DNA of 64,000 bases from an uncultured Alistipes sp. (GTDB lineage Bacteria > Bacteroidota > Bacteroidia > Bacteroidales > Rikenellaceae). Below, one piece after another: positions 35,287 to 44,628 of the stretch (positions within the stretch are counted from its first letter, which is position 1; each line of letters opens with the position of its first letter). The notes beneath the pieces are model-generated. The model made no database searches. It had not been told where the DNA came from and saw only the letters and a list, made by a program, of their open reading frames with translations. A program made the position numbers and the translations under genes. The DNA is taken from contig NZ_CAJTXD010000002.1 of assembly GCF_910580175.1 (NCBI RefSeq), forward strand, positions 401,550 through 465,549. The letters run 5' to 3'.

Positions 35287-35340
35287 TCACGATGATTTTC
35301 TTATATCGCTTGCAGTCAAGCAATTATTCTCCACTGCATT

Positions 35341-35425
35341 AAAGATACGAATAAGCGAGCGCAAAAGCAAGCTCGCTTGCATTTTGCCGAGCGGGAGTAT
35401 CTTGGGCGTAGCCAAAGATAGCAAT
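35341..35425. repeat. intergenic palindromic repeat of Bacteroidales type
   Basis: AAGATACGAATAAGCGAGCG, then GCAAGCTCGCTTGC (a 6-bp palindrome) and GCCGAGCGGGAGTATCTTG with partial complementarity to the start. Sequences of this appearance recur between genes in Bacteroidales. It lies just after rfbB and may end the polysaccharide operon transcript. Confidence 0.45.
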
Positions 35426-35457
35426 TAAATAATTAAAAATGAGAAAATATATTGAAC

Positions 35458-36594
35458 TTATCGTCCGGCGTACATGTCGTTGTAATAGTTTTCGTAGGCC
35501 CCGGAAGTGATGTGGTCCATCCAGTCTTGGTGGTCGAGATACCAGCGCACGGTCTTTTCGATGCCTTCCTCGAATTGCAGGGAGGGTTCCCAACCCAGCT
35601 CGCGCTGGAGCTTGCGGGAGTCGATGGCGTAGCGCATGTCGTGGCCGGGACGGTCGGTCACATAGGTAATGAGCCGCTCGGAGTGCCCCTCGGGATTGCC
35701 CAGCAGCCGGTCGACGGTGCGGATGACGACCTTGATCAGGTCGATGTTCTTCCACTCGTTGAACCCGCCGATGTTGTAGGTGTCGGCGACCTTTCCCTTG
35801 TGGAAGATCAGGTCGATGGCGCGGGCGTGATCCTCGACGAAAAGCCAGTCGCGGACGTTCTCGCCTTTGCCGTATACGGGCAGGGGCTTGCCGTGGCGGA
35901 TGTTGTTGATGAAGAGCGGAATCAACTTTTCGGGAAACTGATATGGCCCGTAGTTGTTGGAGCAGTTGGTAACCAGCGTCGGCATGCCGTAGGTGTCGTG
36001 ATAGGCGCGTACGAAGTGGTCGCTTGCCGCCTTGGAGGCCGAATAAGGGCTGTGGGGATTGTATTTGGTGGTCTCCAGAAAGAATTCCGATCCGAAAGCC
36101 AGGTGGTGTTCGGATGACGAAGCGGCCGTAGCGAACGGCGACTCGATGCCTTCGGGATCGGTAAGTTCCAGCGCACCGTATACTTCGTCGGTGGAAATGT
36201 GATAGAAAAGTTTGCCCTCGTAACGCTCGGGACACGATTCCCAATACTCCTTGGCGGCCTGCAACAGGGAGAGCGTGCCCATGACGTTGGTATGGGCGAA
36301 GCAGAACGGGTCTTTGATCGAACGGTCGACGTGGCTTTCGGCAGCCAGGTGGATCACGCCGTCGATCCGGTACTCTTGGAAGACGCGGCGGATCGTATCC
36401 AGATCGGCGATGTCGGCCTTGACGAACGTATAGTTGGCTTTACCCTCGATGTCTTTGAGGTTTTCGAGGTTCCCGGCGTAGGTCAGCTTGTCGAGATTGA
36501 CGATGCGGCAGTCGGGGTATTTATTGACGAAAAGACGTACGACATGGCTGCCGATGAAGCCGGCGCCGCCCGTGATGAGGATGTTACGCTTCAT
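35458..36594 (-). CDS. rfbB: dTDP-glucose 4,6-dehydratase
   Basis: Second enzyme of dTDP-L-rhamnose synthesis, an extended short-chain dehydrogenase. 378 residues. It has the NAD-binding GGAGFIGSHV at the N-terminus, HLAAESHVDRSI, the active-site STDEVYG and the YSASKAASD motif (Tyr-x3-Lys). It is somewhat longer than enterobacterial RfbB (about 360). Last gene of the polysaccharide operon; the rfbD stop region overlaps its start by 11 bases. Confidence 0.96.
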   Translation of the reverse strand: MKRNILITGGAGFIGSHVVRLFVNKYPDCRIVNLDKLTYAGNLENLKDIEGKANYTFVKADIADLDTIRRVFQEYRIDGVIHLAAESHVDRSIKDPFCFAHTNVMGTLSLLQAAKEYWESCPERYEGKLFYHISTDEVYGALELTDPEGIESPFATAASSSEHHLAFGSEFFLETTKYNPHSPYSASKAASDHFVRAYHDTYGMPTLVTNCSNNYGPYQFPEKLIPLFINNIRHGKPLPVYGKGENVRDWLFVEDHARAIDLIFHKGKVADTYNIGGFNEWKNIDLIKVVIRTVDRLLGNPEGHSERLITYVTDRPGHDMRYAIDSRKLQRELGWEPSLQFEEGIEKTVRWYLDHQDWMDHITSGAYENYYNDMYAGR

Positions 36595-37456
36595 GATTCT
36601 GTAAATTTGCGATGCAGGTTTTCAATGAATCGACCCAATAGGGAATTTCGAGACCGAAAGTCTCCTTGAACTTGGTTTTGTCGAGCACGGAGTAGGAGGG
36701 GCGCACGACCTTGGAGGGGAATTCGTCCGAGTGGCAGGGCCGGATGATGCAGGAGGCGTTGCCGGCCAGCGAGGCGATCATCTTGGTGAAGTCGTACCAG
36801 GAGCAAACCCCCTCGTTGGAGTAGTGGTAGATGCCCTCGCGGCCCTCGAACTTGCGGTCGGCGACGATGCGTACGAGGGCGTCGGCCAGATCCTGGGCGT
36901 AGGTCGGGGTGCCGGCTTGGTCGAAGACTACTTTCAGCTCCGGACGGGTCGCCGTGAGGTCGAGCATGGTTTTGACGAAGTTCTTGCCGTATTGGGAATA
37001 GAGCCACGCGGTGCGGAAGATCAGACAGGAACACCCGCTGGACAGCAAGGCTTCCTCGCCGTGGAGTTTGGTAATGCCGTAGACGCCGGTCGGGTTGGCC
37101 GGCTCGCTCTCCGTGCGGGGCGTGTTGCCGAGCGAGCCGCCGAAAACATAGTCGGTGGATATGTGGATGAGGGTGCCGTTGTTGGCCTTGACGGCGCGGG
37201 CGAGGTTGCGTACGGCGCCGGCATTGAGCGCTTCGGCGAAGTCGCGGTCGTCTTCGGCCTTGTCGACGTTGGTATAAGCGGCACAATTGATGACAACCCG
37301 GATGCCGTTGCCGGCCACCATCTCCTCCACGGCCTGGGGGTCGGTAATGTCGAGGTCGGCGACGTCGGTAAAAAGATAATTGTCGTTGGAGTTGCGGGCG
37401 GCGTTGCGCAGGCTGCTGCCCAGCTGGCCGTTGGCTCCGGTAACGAGAATGTTCAT
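36584..37456 (-). CDS. rfbD: dTDP-4-dehydrorhamnose reductase
   Basis: Final step to dTDP-L-rhamnose. 290 residues from the ATG at 37456. The sequence MNILVTGANGQLGSSL is the nucleotide-binding start; NCAAYTNVDKAEDD and YGITKLHGE (Tyr-x3-Lys) are family motifs. The open frame runs much further upstream through rfbC in the wrong frame; that part is not coding. Confidence 0.95.
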   Translation of the reverse strand: MNILVTGANGQLGSSLRNAARNSNDNYLFTDVADLDITDPQAVEEMVAGNGIRVVINCAAYTNVDKAEDDRDFAEALNAGAVRNLARAVKANNGTLIHISTDYVFGGSLGNTPRTESEPANPTGVYGITKLHGEEALLSSGCSCLIFRTAWLYSQYGKNFVKTMLDLTATRPELKVVFDQAGTPTYAQDLADALVRIVADRKFEGREGIYHYSNEGVCSWYDFTKMIASLAGNASCIIRPCHSDEFPSKVVRPSYSVLDKTKFKETFGLEIPYWVDSLKTCIANLQNHEA

Positions 37457-37491
37457 GGTTTTGCTATGCTGATGGGAACAAAGATGGCTTG

Positions 37492-38046
37492 TCAGTATTC
37501 GAACGGCGAATCGAAATCCTTGAGAAGCGGATGATTGGTATCCTTCTCCGAAAGGATGGCCCGGGCCGGGTCGATCTGCCAGTCGATGCCCAGCGAGGCG
37601 TCGGCGATCGAGATGCCTCCGTCGGCCTGGGGCGCGTAGTAGTTGTCGCACTTGTACTGGAAGACCGCCACATCGGAGAGCACGGCGAAGCCGTGAGCGA
37701 ATCCCCGCGGCACGAAGAACTGGCGATGGTTGTCTTCGGAGAGTTCGACGGCGACGTGCTGTCCGAACGTGGGGGAGCCTTTGCGGAGGTCGACCGCTAC
37801 GTCGAGCACCCGTCCCTTGACGCAGCGGACGAGTTTGCTCTGGGTAAAGGGCGGCCGCTGGAAATGCAGCCCGCGGATCACGCCGTAGGCCGACATCGAC
37901 TCGTTGTCCTGCACGAAGTCGACGGGCTGCACCTTTTCGTCGAATTCGCGTTTGGAATAGCTTTCGAAAAAATAGCCTCGGGCATCCTTGAAAAGCCGTG
38001 GCTCGATGATGACGACGCCTTCGATGGCGGTTTTGATCGCTTCCAT
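37492..38046 (-). CDS. rfbC: dTDP-4-dehydrorhamnose 3,5-epimerase
   Basis: Cupin-fold epimerase acting between RfbB and RfbD. 184 residues from the ATG at 38046. Motifs: LFKDARGYFFESYSKREF, the active-site GLHFQRPP (His base), VDLRKGSPTFGQ, and HGFAVLSDVAVFQYKC (Tyr acid). It starts five bases after the rfbA stop. Confidence 0.95.
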   Translation of the reverse strand: MEAIKTAIEGVVIIEPRLFKDARGYFFESYSKREFDEKVQPVDFVQDNESMSAYGVIRGLHFQRPPFTQSKLVRCVKGRVLDVAVDLRKGSPTFGQHVAVELSEDNHRQFFVPRGFAHGFAVLSDVAVFQYKCDNYYAPQADGGISIADASLGIDWQIDPARAILSEKDTNHPLLKDFDSPFEY

Positions 38047-38051
38047 GTTTT

Positions 38052-38954
38052 TTATTCTGCATTGCGACCCGAGCGGTCGAGTTCGTCGATAACTTTCATC
38101 AGATATTGTCCGTACTGGTTCTTGAGCATCGGCCGGGCGAGTTCGAGCATCTTTTCGCGCGAAATCCATCCGTGCCGGTAGGCGATGCCCTCCAGACAGG
38201 CGATTTTCAACCCCTGCCGTTTTTCGAGCACCTCGACATAGATGGATGCCTCGGCCAGGGAGTCGTGGGTGCCGGTGTCGAGCCAGGCGAAGCCGCGCGG
38301 CAAGGTCTGCACCTTGAGCTGTCCGGCCTGGAGGAACGTTTGGTTGACGGTGGTAATCTCCAGCTCGCCGCGTGCCGACGGCTTGATGGAGGAGGCGACC
38401 TCCACGACCTTGTTGGGGTAGAAATAGAGACCCACGACGGCGTAGTCGGACTTGGGATGCTCGGGTTTCTCCTCGATCGAAAGGCAGTTGCCCTCGGTGT
38501 CGAACTCGGCCACGCCGTAACGTTCCGGATCGTCCACCCGATAACCGAAGACGGTCGCCTTGCCGTTGTGCTCGGCGTCGTGGACGGCGGTTTTCAGCAG
38601 CCCGGAGAATCCTGCGCCGTGGAAGATGTTGTCGCCCAGCACCAGGCATGCCGAATCGCCGCCGATGAACTCCTTGCCGATGATGAAAGCCTGCGTCAGT
38701 CCGTCGGGCGAGGGCTGCTCGGCATATTCGAAGCGTACGCCGTAGTCGGAGCCGTCGCCGAGCAGGCGCCTGAAGCCCGGCAGGTCCTGCGGCGTGGAAA
38801 TGATGAGTATTTCCCGGATCCCGGCCAGCATGAGTGCCGAAATCGGATAATAGACCATGGGCTTGTCGTAGATGGGCAGCAGCTGTTTGCTGACTCCTTT
38901 GGTAATCGGGTAAAGCCGTGTGCCCGATCCGCCTGCCAGAACGATTCCTTTCAT
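38052..38954 (-). CDS. rfbA: glucose-1-phosphate thymidylyltransferase
   Basis: Makes dTDP-glucose, the first step of the rhamnose pathway. 300 residues from the ATG at 38954; motif LAGGSGTRLYPITKGVSKQL, then LPIYDKPMVYYP, LGDNIFHG and VEFDTEG-like AEFDTEGNCLSIEEKPEHP. The order rfbA-rfbC-rfbD-rfbB is complete, so dTDP-L-rhamnose can be made from this locus alone. Confidence 0.96.
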   Translation of the reverse strand: MKGIVLAGGSGTRLYPITKGVSKQLLPIYDKPMVYYPISALMLAGIREILIISTPQDLPGFRRLLGDGSDYGVRFEYAEQPSPDGLTQAFIIGKEFIGGDSACLVLGDNIFHGAGFSGLLKTAVHDAEHNGKATVFGYRVDDPERYGVAEFDTEGNCLSIEEKPEHPKSDYAVVGLYFYPNKVVEVASSIKPSARGELEITTVNQTFLQAGQLKVQTLPRGFAWLDTGTHDSLAEASIYVEVLEKRQGLKIACLEGIAYRHGWISREKMLELARPMLKNQYGQYLMKVIDELDRSGRNAE

Positions 38955-38989
38955 TTGCCTTGAAGTGAACGGTGCTTTATCAATGGATT

Positions 38990-39811
38990 TCAGTTGTTCG
39001 CTGCGGAGCCGATTTCCCGGAGGCAAGACCGGTTTTTCGCCTTGCGCTTCGGATCGAAGAACCAACCCCACTTGTTGAAATATTTTATGATCGAACGGAT
39101 GTGATAGTTGAGCAGCTTTTTGTTTTTGTACGATCCTTTCTCATATTCGTGCGTTACCTCAACGCCGGGGTAGAAGACCGTTTTCGAGACCTCGCCGATT
39201 CTTCTGCAAAGATCGAGGTCTTCGGCATACATGAAGTAGCGCTGGTCGAAGAGACCGACTCGCTTGAGCACGGAACAGCGCAGAAACATGAAACATCCCG
39301 ACAACGAGGGTACCTCCATGATCTTGTCGTAGCCGCTCCGGCGGAGTTCGTAGCGGTCGTCGCGCCGGCGCCGGTAGCCTTCGAACGGCACGAACCGCCG
39401 GATGATCAAGTCCATGGGCGTGGGCAGGAGCTTGCACAAATATTGCGTCCGGCCTGTGGGGTAGACGATTTTGGGCATGACTTGTCCGACTTCCGGATCG
39501 GAGTCCATGAAACGGGCGAGTTCGCCGATCACGTCGCCGTCCCACCAGATGTCGGGATTGAGCACCGCGTGATAGTCGGCGCCCATTTCGATGGCGCGCC
39601 GCAGGGCGATGTTGTGCCCGGCGCCGTAGCCGAGGTTGAGGCTGTGGATGTATTTTATCCGGGGATCGCACCCCACGAAGTCGCGCAACTCGTCGTTGCT
39701 CGAATTGTCGATGATGAAAAGCAGTGCGATGTCGGACTGCATCACGCAGCCGATCAACCGTTGCAGCTCCGAACGGTCGGTATGAAAAGTGACTATCGAA
39801 CCTGTAATCAT
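38990..39811 (-). CDS. glycosyltransferase family 2, rhamnosyltransferase-like
   Basis: 273 residues. GT-A fold: SIVTFHTDRSELQRLIGC, IDNSSNDELRDF, NLGYGAGHNIALRRA, and the metal-binding LNPDIWWDGDVIGEL (where DxD is replaced by NPD, as in WbbL-type rhamnosyltransferases). SGCFMFLRCSVLKRVGLFDQRYFMYAEDLDLCRR is the acceptor-site signature. It is adjacent to the rhamnose genes, so transfer of rhamnose is likely but inferred. Confidence 0.88.
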   Translation of the reverse strand: MITGSIVTFHTDRSELQRLIGCVMQSDIALLFIIDNSSNDELRDFVGCDPRIKYIHSLNLGYGAGHNIALRRAIEMGADYHAVLNPDIWWDGDVIGELARFMDSDPEVGQVMPKIVYPTGRTQYLCKLLPTPMDLIIRRFVPFEGYRRRRDDRYELRRSGYDKIMEVPSLSGCFMFLRCSVLKRVGLFDQRYFMYAEDLDLCRRIGEVSKTVFYPGVEVTHEYEKGSYKNKKLLNYHIRSIIKYFNKWGWFFDPKRKAKNRSCLREIGSAANN

Positions 39812-39825
39812 GGAAGTTCAGAATT

Positions 39826-40302
39826 TTAAATTATTCGTTCCCATTGCTCGGACTCGCGGTTCCATCGCTTGATGGGTCTTGCCGGCGTACCTGCGGCGAT
39901 CGTGTCGGCGGGAATGACTCCCTTTACGACCGAATGGGCGCCGATGATCGAACCGCTGCCTATCGTCGTGCCGGGCATGACGATGACCCCTTCGCCGATC
40001 CACACCCGGTCTCCGATCCTTACCGGAGCTGTCGCATAGGGCCTTTCGGTCGGCGGAACGTCCGGAGGCGTGTCGTATGTGTCGCCCGAATAGGAGCCGT
40101 GGGTGTTGTCGGATATGTAGACATGGGACGCGATGAGCACGTCGTCGCCTATTTCTATGGAATCGAGGGCGGACAGGTGGACGTAATCGTTGATTTGCAC
40201 CCGGTTGCCGAATTTGATTTTTTTATGTCCGTCGTTGCCGGTCAGGAATGCTTCGATGCGGCATCCGGTTCCCGTCGTGAGCTGTTTTCCGAGGTCGATC
40301 AT
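39826..40302 (-). CDS. hexapeptide-repeat acyltransferase
   Basis: 158 residues from the ATG at 40302. Left-handed beta-helix of hexapeptide repeats (IKFGNRVQINDYVHLSALDSIEIGDDVLIASHVYI, VRIGDRVWIGEGVIVMPGTTIGSGSIIGAHSVV), with the active-site His in SDNTHGSY and the C-terminal AAGTPARPIKRW. Probably O-acetylates a sugar of the glycan. Its ATG overlaps the stop of the upstream glycosyltransferase (ATGA) directly after a nine-G tract; a tenth G would fuse the two proteins in frame. Confidence 0.88.
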   Translation of the reverse strand: MIDLGKQLTTGTGCRIEAFLTGNDGHKKIKFGNRVQINDYVHLSALDSIEIGDDVLIASHVYISDNTHGSYSGDTYDTPPDVPPTERPYATAPVRIGDRVWIGEGVIVMPGTTIGSGSIIGAHSVVKGVIPADTIAAGTPARPIKRWNRESEQWERII

Positions 40303-41546
40303 TCCCCCCCCCTCAACGAGAACGGACGCCTGATGATGCGCTGCCCGGGATAGAACAATTTGGTGCCGAGCCATTGAAAGCCCAGCTTGATCTTGTCGGC
40401 GAAAGAATATTTGTTGGCTATTCGGTTGTGCATCATTTTGTCGCCACCCAGGAGAATGCCGAACAATTCGTCGTAGTCGCTTGCGAAGGGGTATTGCAAG
40501 GCTTCGCGCACTACCTCGTGGAAGTTGCGGAAGTCGCCCCGCCAGGCCTCCTCCATGCGTGCGGCCAAGTCCGAAGCATTGTGCGTGCTGAAAAACGAGA
40601 CGGCGTTGCCGCCCTGCGCCGTTTCGTGGGCATAGGCTTCGTCGGCAACGATCATGGGCTTGTTGTAGGCGATGAATTCGGAGATCGGAAGCCCCCAGGT
40701 TTCGAGCCGGGAGGGGAAGATCAGGCAGTCGGCGGATTCGTAATGCTGTTGCATTTCGGGCTGTGAAAGCAATCCTACGAATTGCAGAGCGGCGACATCC
40801 TTATATTTTTCTACGACATGCTTGGCATAGGAATTCTGGTCGGCGCTCAAGGTCATGACGACTTGCAGGTCGTCGATCCCTTTCGATTCGAGAATCCGGG
40901 CCGCCTCGCAGACGGTTTCGAAATTCTTGAACGGCCGCGGCAAAGACGGGAAAAAGAAAGTGCGGCACCGTTCCTTGCGGACATCGTCAGTTTTGTATGC
41001 TATGCGGACGTTGGGCCGGGCGACGATGAACCTTGAGCGGGGCAGAGAGAACAAATCGCTGCATACCTCCTTGAACCAATTCTGTTGGACGATGCAATAA
41101 TTGTTTCGCTTGATGTTGATCCGATAGAGGTATTTATAGAACAGCGCGAACAGAATGTAAGTTTTGTCGAACTTGAAATCCCTCCACTTGATCCGATTGA
41201 CGATCGACGGATTGTGCATGTAGACGGCCTGGCGCTCGGAGAGGACGTCGGGGGTCATATCGTGCAGCGACAGCCAAAGATAGGGCGATAGTTGCTTGGA
41301 CAACTTCTTGAAATGGAAATACTCGTAGTAGATGCGGTTGATCCAATGCTTGTGGCTGTTCGGAAACTCGATGTACTTGATATGCGGATAGTCGCACAAC
41401 TCCCGCTTGTGTACGAGCGCGACGATCCTATACTCGGAACACAAGGAACTGGCGCTCAGAAAAGCGAGGCAATCTTTCAAGATCGTGAGCGGCCCGCCCG
41501 ATACGAGGTTTACCGCGGAGATGACGATCGTTTTTTTAGGTGTCAT
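40299..41546 (-). CDS. glycosyltransferase family 4, ending in a poly-G tract
   Basis: 415 residues from the ATG at 41546. GT-B fold: SAVNLVSGGPLTILKDCLAFL (N-terminal glycine loop), FFFPSLPRPFKNFETVCEAARIL, QFVGLLSQPEMQQHYESADCLIFPSRLETWGLPISEFIAYNKPMIVAD (donor-binding domain; E-x7-E-like). The last codons lie in a run of nine G (40312-40304 on the minus strand), giving LRGGE then TGA. Its start overlaps the upstream gene by four bases. Sugar donor unknown. Confidence 0.88.
   Translation of the reverse strand: MTPKKTIVISAVNLVSGGPLTILKDCLAFLSASSLCSEYRIVALVHKRELCDYPHIKYIEFPNSHKHWINRIYYEYFHFKKLSKQLSPYLWLSLHDMTPDVLSERQAVYMHNPSIVNRIKWRDFKFDKTYILFALFYKYLYRINIKRNNYCIVQQNWFKEVCSDLFSLPRSRFIVARPNVRIAYKTDDVRKERCRTFFFPSLPRPFKNFETVCEAARILESKGIDDLQVVMTLSADQNSYAKHVVEKYKDVAALQFVGLLSQPEMQQHYESADCLIFPSRLETWGLPISEFIAYNKPMIVADEAYAHETAQGGNAVSFFSTHNASDLAARMEEAWRGDFRNFHEVVREALQYPFASDYDELFGILLGGDKMMHNRIANKYSFADKIKLGFQWLGTKLFYPGQRIIRRPFSLRGGE
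40304..40312 (-). repeat. poly-G tract (9) at a glycosyltransferase/acyltransferase junction
   Basis: Coding-strand G run of nine. With nine G the glycosyltransferase stops at TGA and the acyltransferase starts at the overlapping ATG. With ten G the reading passes from LRGGG into MIDLGK with no stop. Confidence 0.85.
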
Positions 41547-42373
41547 GATCTGAAAAAGCGGGTTGTCTTGAATCTGAAACACAATTTCAAGGTGTATAGA
41601 ATCATGTAGAGCACCGCCAGCAGGTAGACGGCCGGATTGATGGAAGCCATCTGCTTGAGCATGCCGTTCTTGATGTCCCGGTATCTGCGGACGGTGCTCT
41701 CCAGGTCGTCCTGCTCGTAGAAATTCAGCGTATGTTTGATTTCGGTGTCGAGAACGAAGAAATATTCGTTGTCCCGGGAATATTTGTACATGAAATCGTT
41801 GTCGGTGCCGTAGAACTTGATCTCCTCGTTGTAGATCGGATGGCGGGCGGCGAGATAACTGCACCGAATGGCCATGCCGCTGTTGATGGCTGTGGTGAAG
41901 CGGCTCTTGAACAATCCGGAGGCCACCGACTTCAGGTACTTCCCGTAGAAATAATATTGTTTGGCCGGGCTGACGAGCTGCTCGTTGTAGAATATCTTGG
42001 GAAGGAACAGCGCGACGTCGGGATGCGCGGTCTCGGCCTGAATCAGTGCCGGCAGGAAAGTTTCCGGAATCCGGGAGTCGTGATCCCAGAGCACCAGCAG
42101 CCCGTGGTCGGGCAGCATGCCGACGACGGAGTTGTAGACCTGCGAGAGCGGATGGTTGATGCCGTCCTCGGAATAGACGACCTCCGTATTTTTCAACGAC
42201 TCCTTGAACTCGCTTTTCTCCTCGTCGGAAAGCAACGTCGGCGAGTTGTTCCACACGATCACACGCGTGATGCGCTTCTTTACGGCGTCGGGCCATGCGA
42301 CGATCGAAGCGACGGTCTCGGATTCGGCGAGCGTCTTTTTATAGAGTACGATCAGGAAATTGATTTCGGACAT
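41543..42373 (-). CDS. glycosyltransferase family 2
   Basis: 276 residues. NFLIVLYKKTLAESETVASI at the start, VIVWNNSPTLLS, VLWDHDSRIPETFLPAL (aspartates of the DxD region), then FYGTDNDFMYKYSRDNEYFFVLD. The C-terminus has a hydrophobic segment (AVYLLAVLYMILYTLKLCF), probably a membrane anchor. The stop overlaps the next gene start by four bases. Linkage and donor unknown. Confidence 0.85.
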   Translation of the reverse strand: MSEINFLIVLYKKTLAESETVASIVAWPDAVKKRITRVIVWNNSPTLLSDEEKSEFKESLKNTEVVYSEDGINHPLSQVYNSVVGMLPDHGLLVLWDHDSRIPETFLPALIQAETAHPDVALFLPKIFYNEQLVSPAKQYYFYGKYLKSVASGLFKSRFTTAINSGMAIRCSYLAARHPIYNEEIKFYGTDNDFMYKYSRDNEYFFVLDTEIKHTLNFYEQDDLESTVRRYRDIKNGMLKQMASINPAVYLLAVLYMILYTLKLCFRFKTTRFFRS

Positions 42374-43638
42374 GGAAGCGGGTTCTTATGTTCTTTGTCG
42401 ATACACAGCGCAGCAGTGAAGAGCGTCATCCATTGAGCCGTGTTGTAGATTTCCTTAGTCAGATAGATGAACGCCCACAGCAGGATGAAGCCGAACAAGT
42501 ATTTGTAGTCCCGGTTGTCGGTCAGCGCCGATGCGATGCGGCAATATCTTATCTGCACGTAGTAGATGAGCAGCGAGCCGATGATGCCGCAGCAGTAGAG
42601 GTATCTCAAGTACCCGATATCCGTGTGCATGTAGAACGTGTCGTCGGGATTGGCCAGCCGCCCGTCGCCGATGATCCAGGTCGAGACCTTCTCGGGGAAG
42701 ACATACATCGACTTCATGACCTCGGTCGACTCGGTTTCGAGCGAACCGTTTTCCGCCATGTTCAGAAACACCTCGAACGCCCACTCGTAGGTCTCCTTGT
42801 ATTCGCTGTTTTCGAGGTATTTCATTCCGGCGATCGTGACTGCGGTCAGGATGAACAGACCGATCATGCAATAATAGATACTGCGTGCGATGCCTCTCTT
42901 TTTGGCATTGAGGAGAAACAGCACGAAGAGTCCGACGCCGAGAACGAGCAGGTAGGAGCGGGCCGACAAGATGCCGGCGACGAAAAACAAGAAAAACAAA
43001 ATTTTGGGGACGATGCTCGATGTGCGGCCCATCCAGAGCATCGTGATGAACGATGCGATGCCGTAAAAAACCGCCATGTTGCCGTATTGCATCTGTCCTT
43101 TGGCTATGGCGATCAGTCGAACAGCGCTGAAGTGGAGCATGTGGTCTCCCATATCGCCGCCGATGAATGCGATGACCGAGGCTTGCAGCTCCTTGTTGAA
43201 AAACAGGAACAGTGAAAGACCGGCCTGCACGGCAGCCACGATAAGCACCCACTTCAGCAGGGTGCCGAAAGCATCCTGCCCTGCGATTTTCCGCAGGCCT
43301 GCTGTGATGATCAAAGCTCCGAAGACATACATCATGGAACTCAATGCCTGCTTGACCGTCTGATCGTCGGAACTTCCGTTGATTACCAAGGAGACGGATA
43401 TTGCAACGAGGATGATGAAAGAATAGAGCAGAAAGAGCGCCAGAGGCCGGGGCAAACGCCCTTTCAGAACGAAGACGAAATAAGCGATGCCGGCAAGTTG
43501 CAGCAATCGGTCGGTGGTAACCGGAATGCCGGGGATGGAGATGGGGAAGAAATAGGTAAACAATGCAATGAAAACCATTGCACTATAAAACCATGCGGTC
43601 GTGCTGAAGAGTACCTTATGCTTTATGGTAATCAACAT
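42352..43638 (-). CDS. O-antigen/capsule polymerase (Wzy-like)
   Basis: 428 residues with about eleven to twelve hydrophobic segments spread along the whole length and one large hydrophilic loop (about 270-350, MKYLENSEYKETYEWAFEVFLNMAENG...) before the last segments. This topology is that of Wzy polymerases and O-antigen ligases; sequence is poorly conserved in the family. Since the operon also has a Wzx flippase, polymerase is the better reading. Confidence 0.8.
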   Translation of the reverse strand: MLITIKHKVLFSTTAWFYSAMVFIALFTYFFPISIPGIPVTTDRLLQLAGIAYFVFVLKGRLPRPLALFLLYSFIILVAISVSLVINGSSDDQTVKQALSSMMYVFGALIITAGLRKIAGQDAFGTLLKWVLIVAAVQAGLSLFLFFNKELQASVIAFIGGDMGDHMLHFSAVRLIAIAKGQMQYGNMAVFYGIASFITMLWMGRTSSIVPKILFFLFFVAGILSARSYLLVLGVGLFVLFLLNAKKRGIARSIYYCMIGLFILTAVTIAGMKYLENSEYKETYEWAFEVFLNMAENGSLETESTEVMKSMYVFPEKVSTWIIGDGRLANPDDTFYMHTDIGYLRYLYCCGIIGSLLIYYVQIRYCRIASALTDNRDYKYLFGFILLWAFIYLTKEIYNTAQWMTLFTAALCIDKEHKNPLPCPKSIS

Positions 43639-44624
43639 GATTGCTTTCTTCTGATGCGCTTTAATTTGCAGATGGCGTTAAACAGAACGGTCAACCTGTA
43701 TCTTACCAAAGTAATAAGTATTTTGTTGACCAAAGAAATGGATTCGTATCGCCAACCGTTCGCGTTGGTTTCGGGAAAGGTCTGCCGCCATTTTCGGGGA
43801 TCGGCCGAAGCGGAGACAACGAGCAACCCGAGCTTGCTGAAGAACTTGATCGCGTCGATTTGCGGCTTGAATCGGGTCAGTCCGCGTTCGTCGAACCAGC
43901 GCTCCAGGAGTGCGGCGCACTCGATCTGCTGCGAAATGGCTGCCGGCGAAAGCCGGGCCGTCATGGCGTTGCAGTTCTCCTGGTTATAGTGGTAAAGCGG
44001 CGTGTGGACGAATACCGTTTTTGCCGACATGGCCCTGAGCCGGGTCGTGACGCCGACGTCCTCATACATGTTGATCTTTTCGAACCATCGGATGTCATTG
44101 ACGGTATACAGCTCTTTTTTTATCAGTTTGTTCCAAACTGCGCAATATAGCAGCGACGGTTCGCTGCGGTTGATGGTGTCGAGGGTCTCCTCGTCGAACG
44201 GATAATCGACGATTTCCGTTTCGGCAGGATAGTTGGCATAGTAGGCGCAACCCACGATATCGGCCTGGTGCTGCTCCGCCGCATGCAGAAGGGTTTCGTA
44301 CAGCTGCGGTTCCGTCCAGTCGTCGGAGTCGCAGTGGATGATGTATTTCCCGGTTGCGCGGGCGAATCCTGTTTGTCTGGCTGCGGCCAGCCCCTGGTTG
44401 CGGTCGTGGTGCAGGATGGTAACCGCCGGCTCTCTTTGGGGATACTGCCGGATGGTTTCCTGCAAGATCGCAAGGCTGTTGTCCGGCGAGCAGTCGTCGA
44501 CGAAGATGAATTCGATGTTGTCTTTCAACGTCTGCTCCATGAGCGATCGGACGCATCGTTCGACATACTTCTCTACTTTGTAGACCGGAACGATGACGCT
44601 GATATCGATACTCGTTTTTTCCAT
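43632..44624 (-). CDS. glycosyltransferase family 2
   Basis: 330 residues. Classical GT2 start DISVIVPVYKVEKYVERCVRSLMEQTL, then IEFIFVDDCSPDNSLAIL, GLAAARQTGFARATGKYIIHCDSDDWTEP (DxD metal site). The C-terminal third is helical. It overlaps the polymerase start by seven bases. Donor unknown. Confidence 0.9.
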   Translation of the reverse strand: MEKTSIDISVIVPVYKVEKYVERCVRSLMEQTLKDNIEFIFVDDCSPDNSLAILQETIRQYPQREPAVTILHHDRNQGLAAARQTGFARATGKYIIHCDSDDWTEPQLYETLLHAAEQHQADIVGCAYYANYPAETEIVDYPFDEETLDTINRSEPSLLYCAVWNKLIKKELYTVNDIRWFEKINMYEDVGVTTRLRAMSAKTVFVHTPLYHYNQENCNAMTARLSPAAISQQIECAALLERWFDERGLTRFKPQIDAIKFFSKLGLLVVSASADPRKWRQTFPETNANGWRYESISLVNKILITLVRYRLTVLFNAICKLKRIRRKQSC

Positions 44625-44628
44625 GCGT

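Noticed and set aside
35341..35425. palindromic intergenic sequence as an insertion sequence end
   Set aside because: No transposase remnant or target duplication next to it; it looks like a common intergenic repeat.
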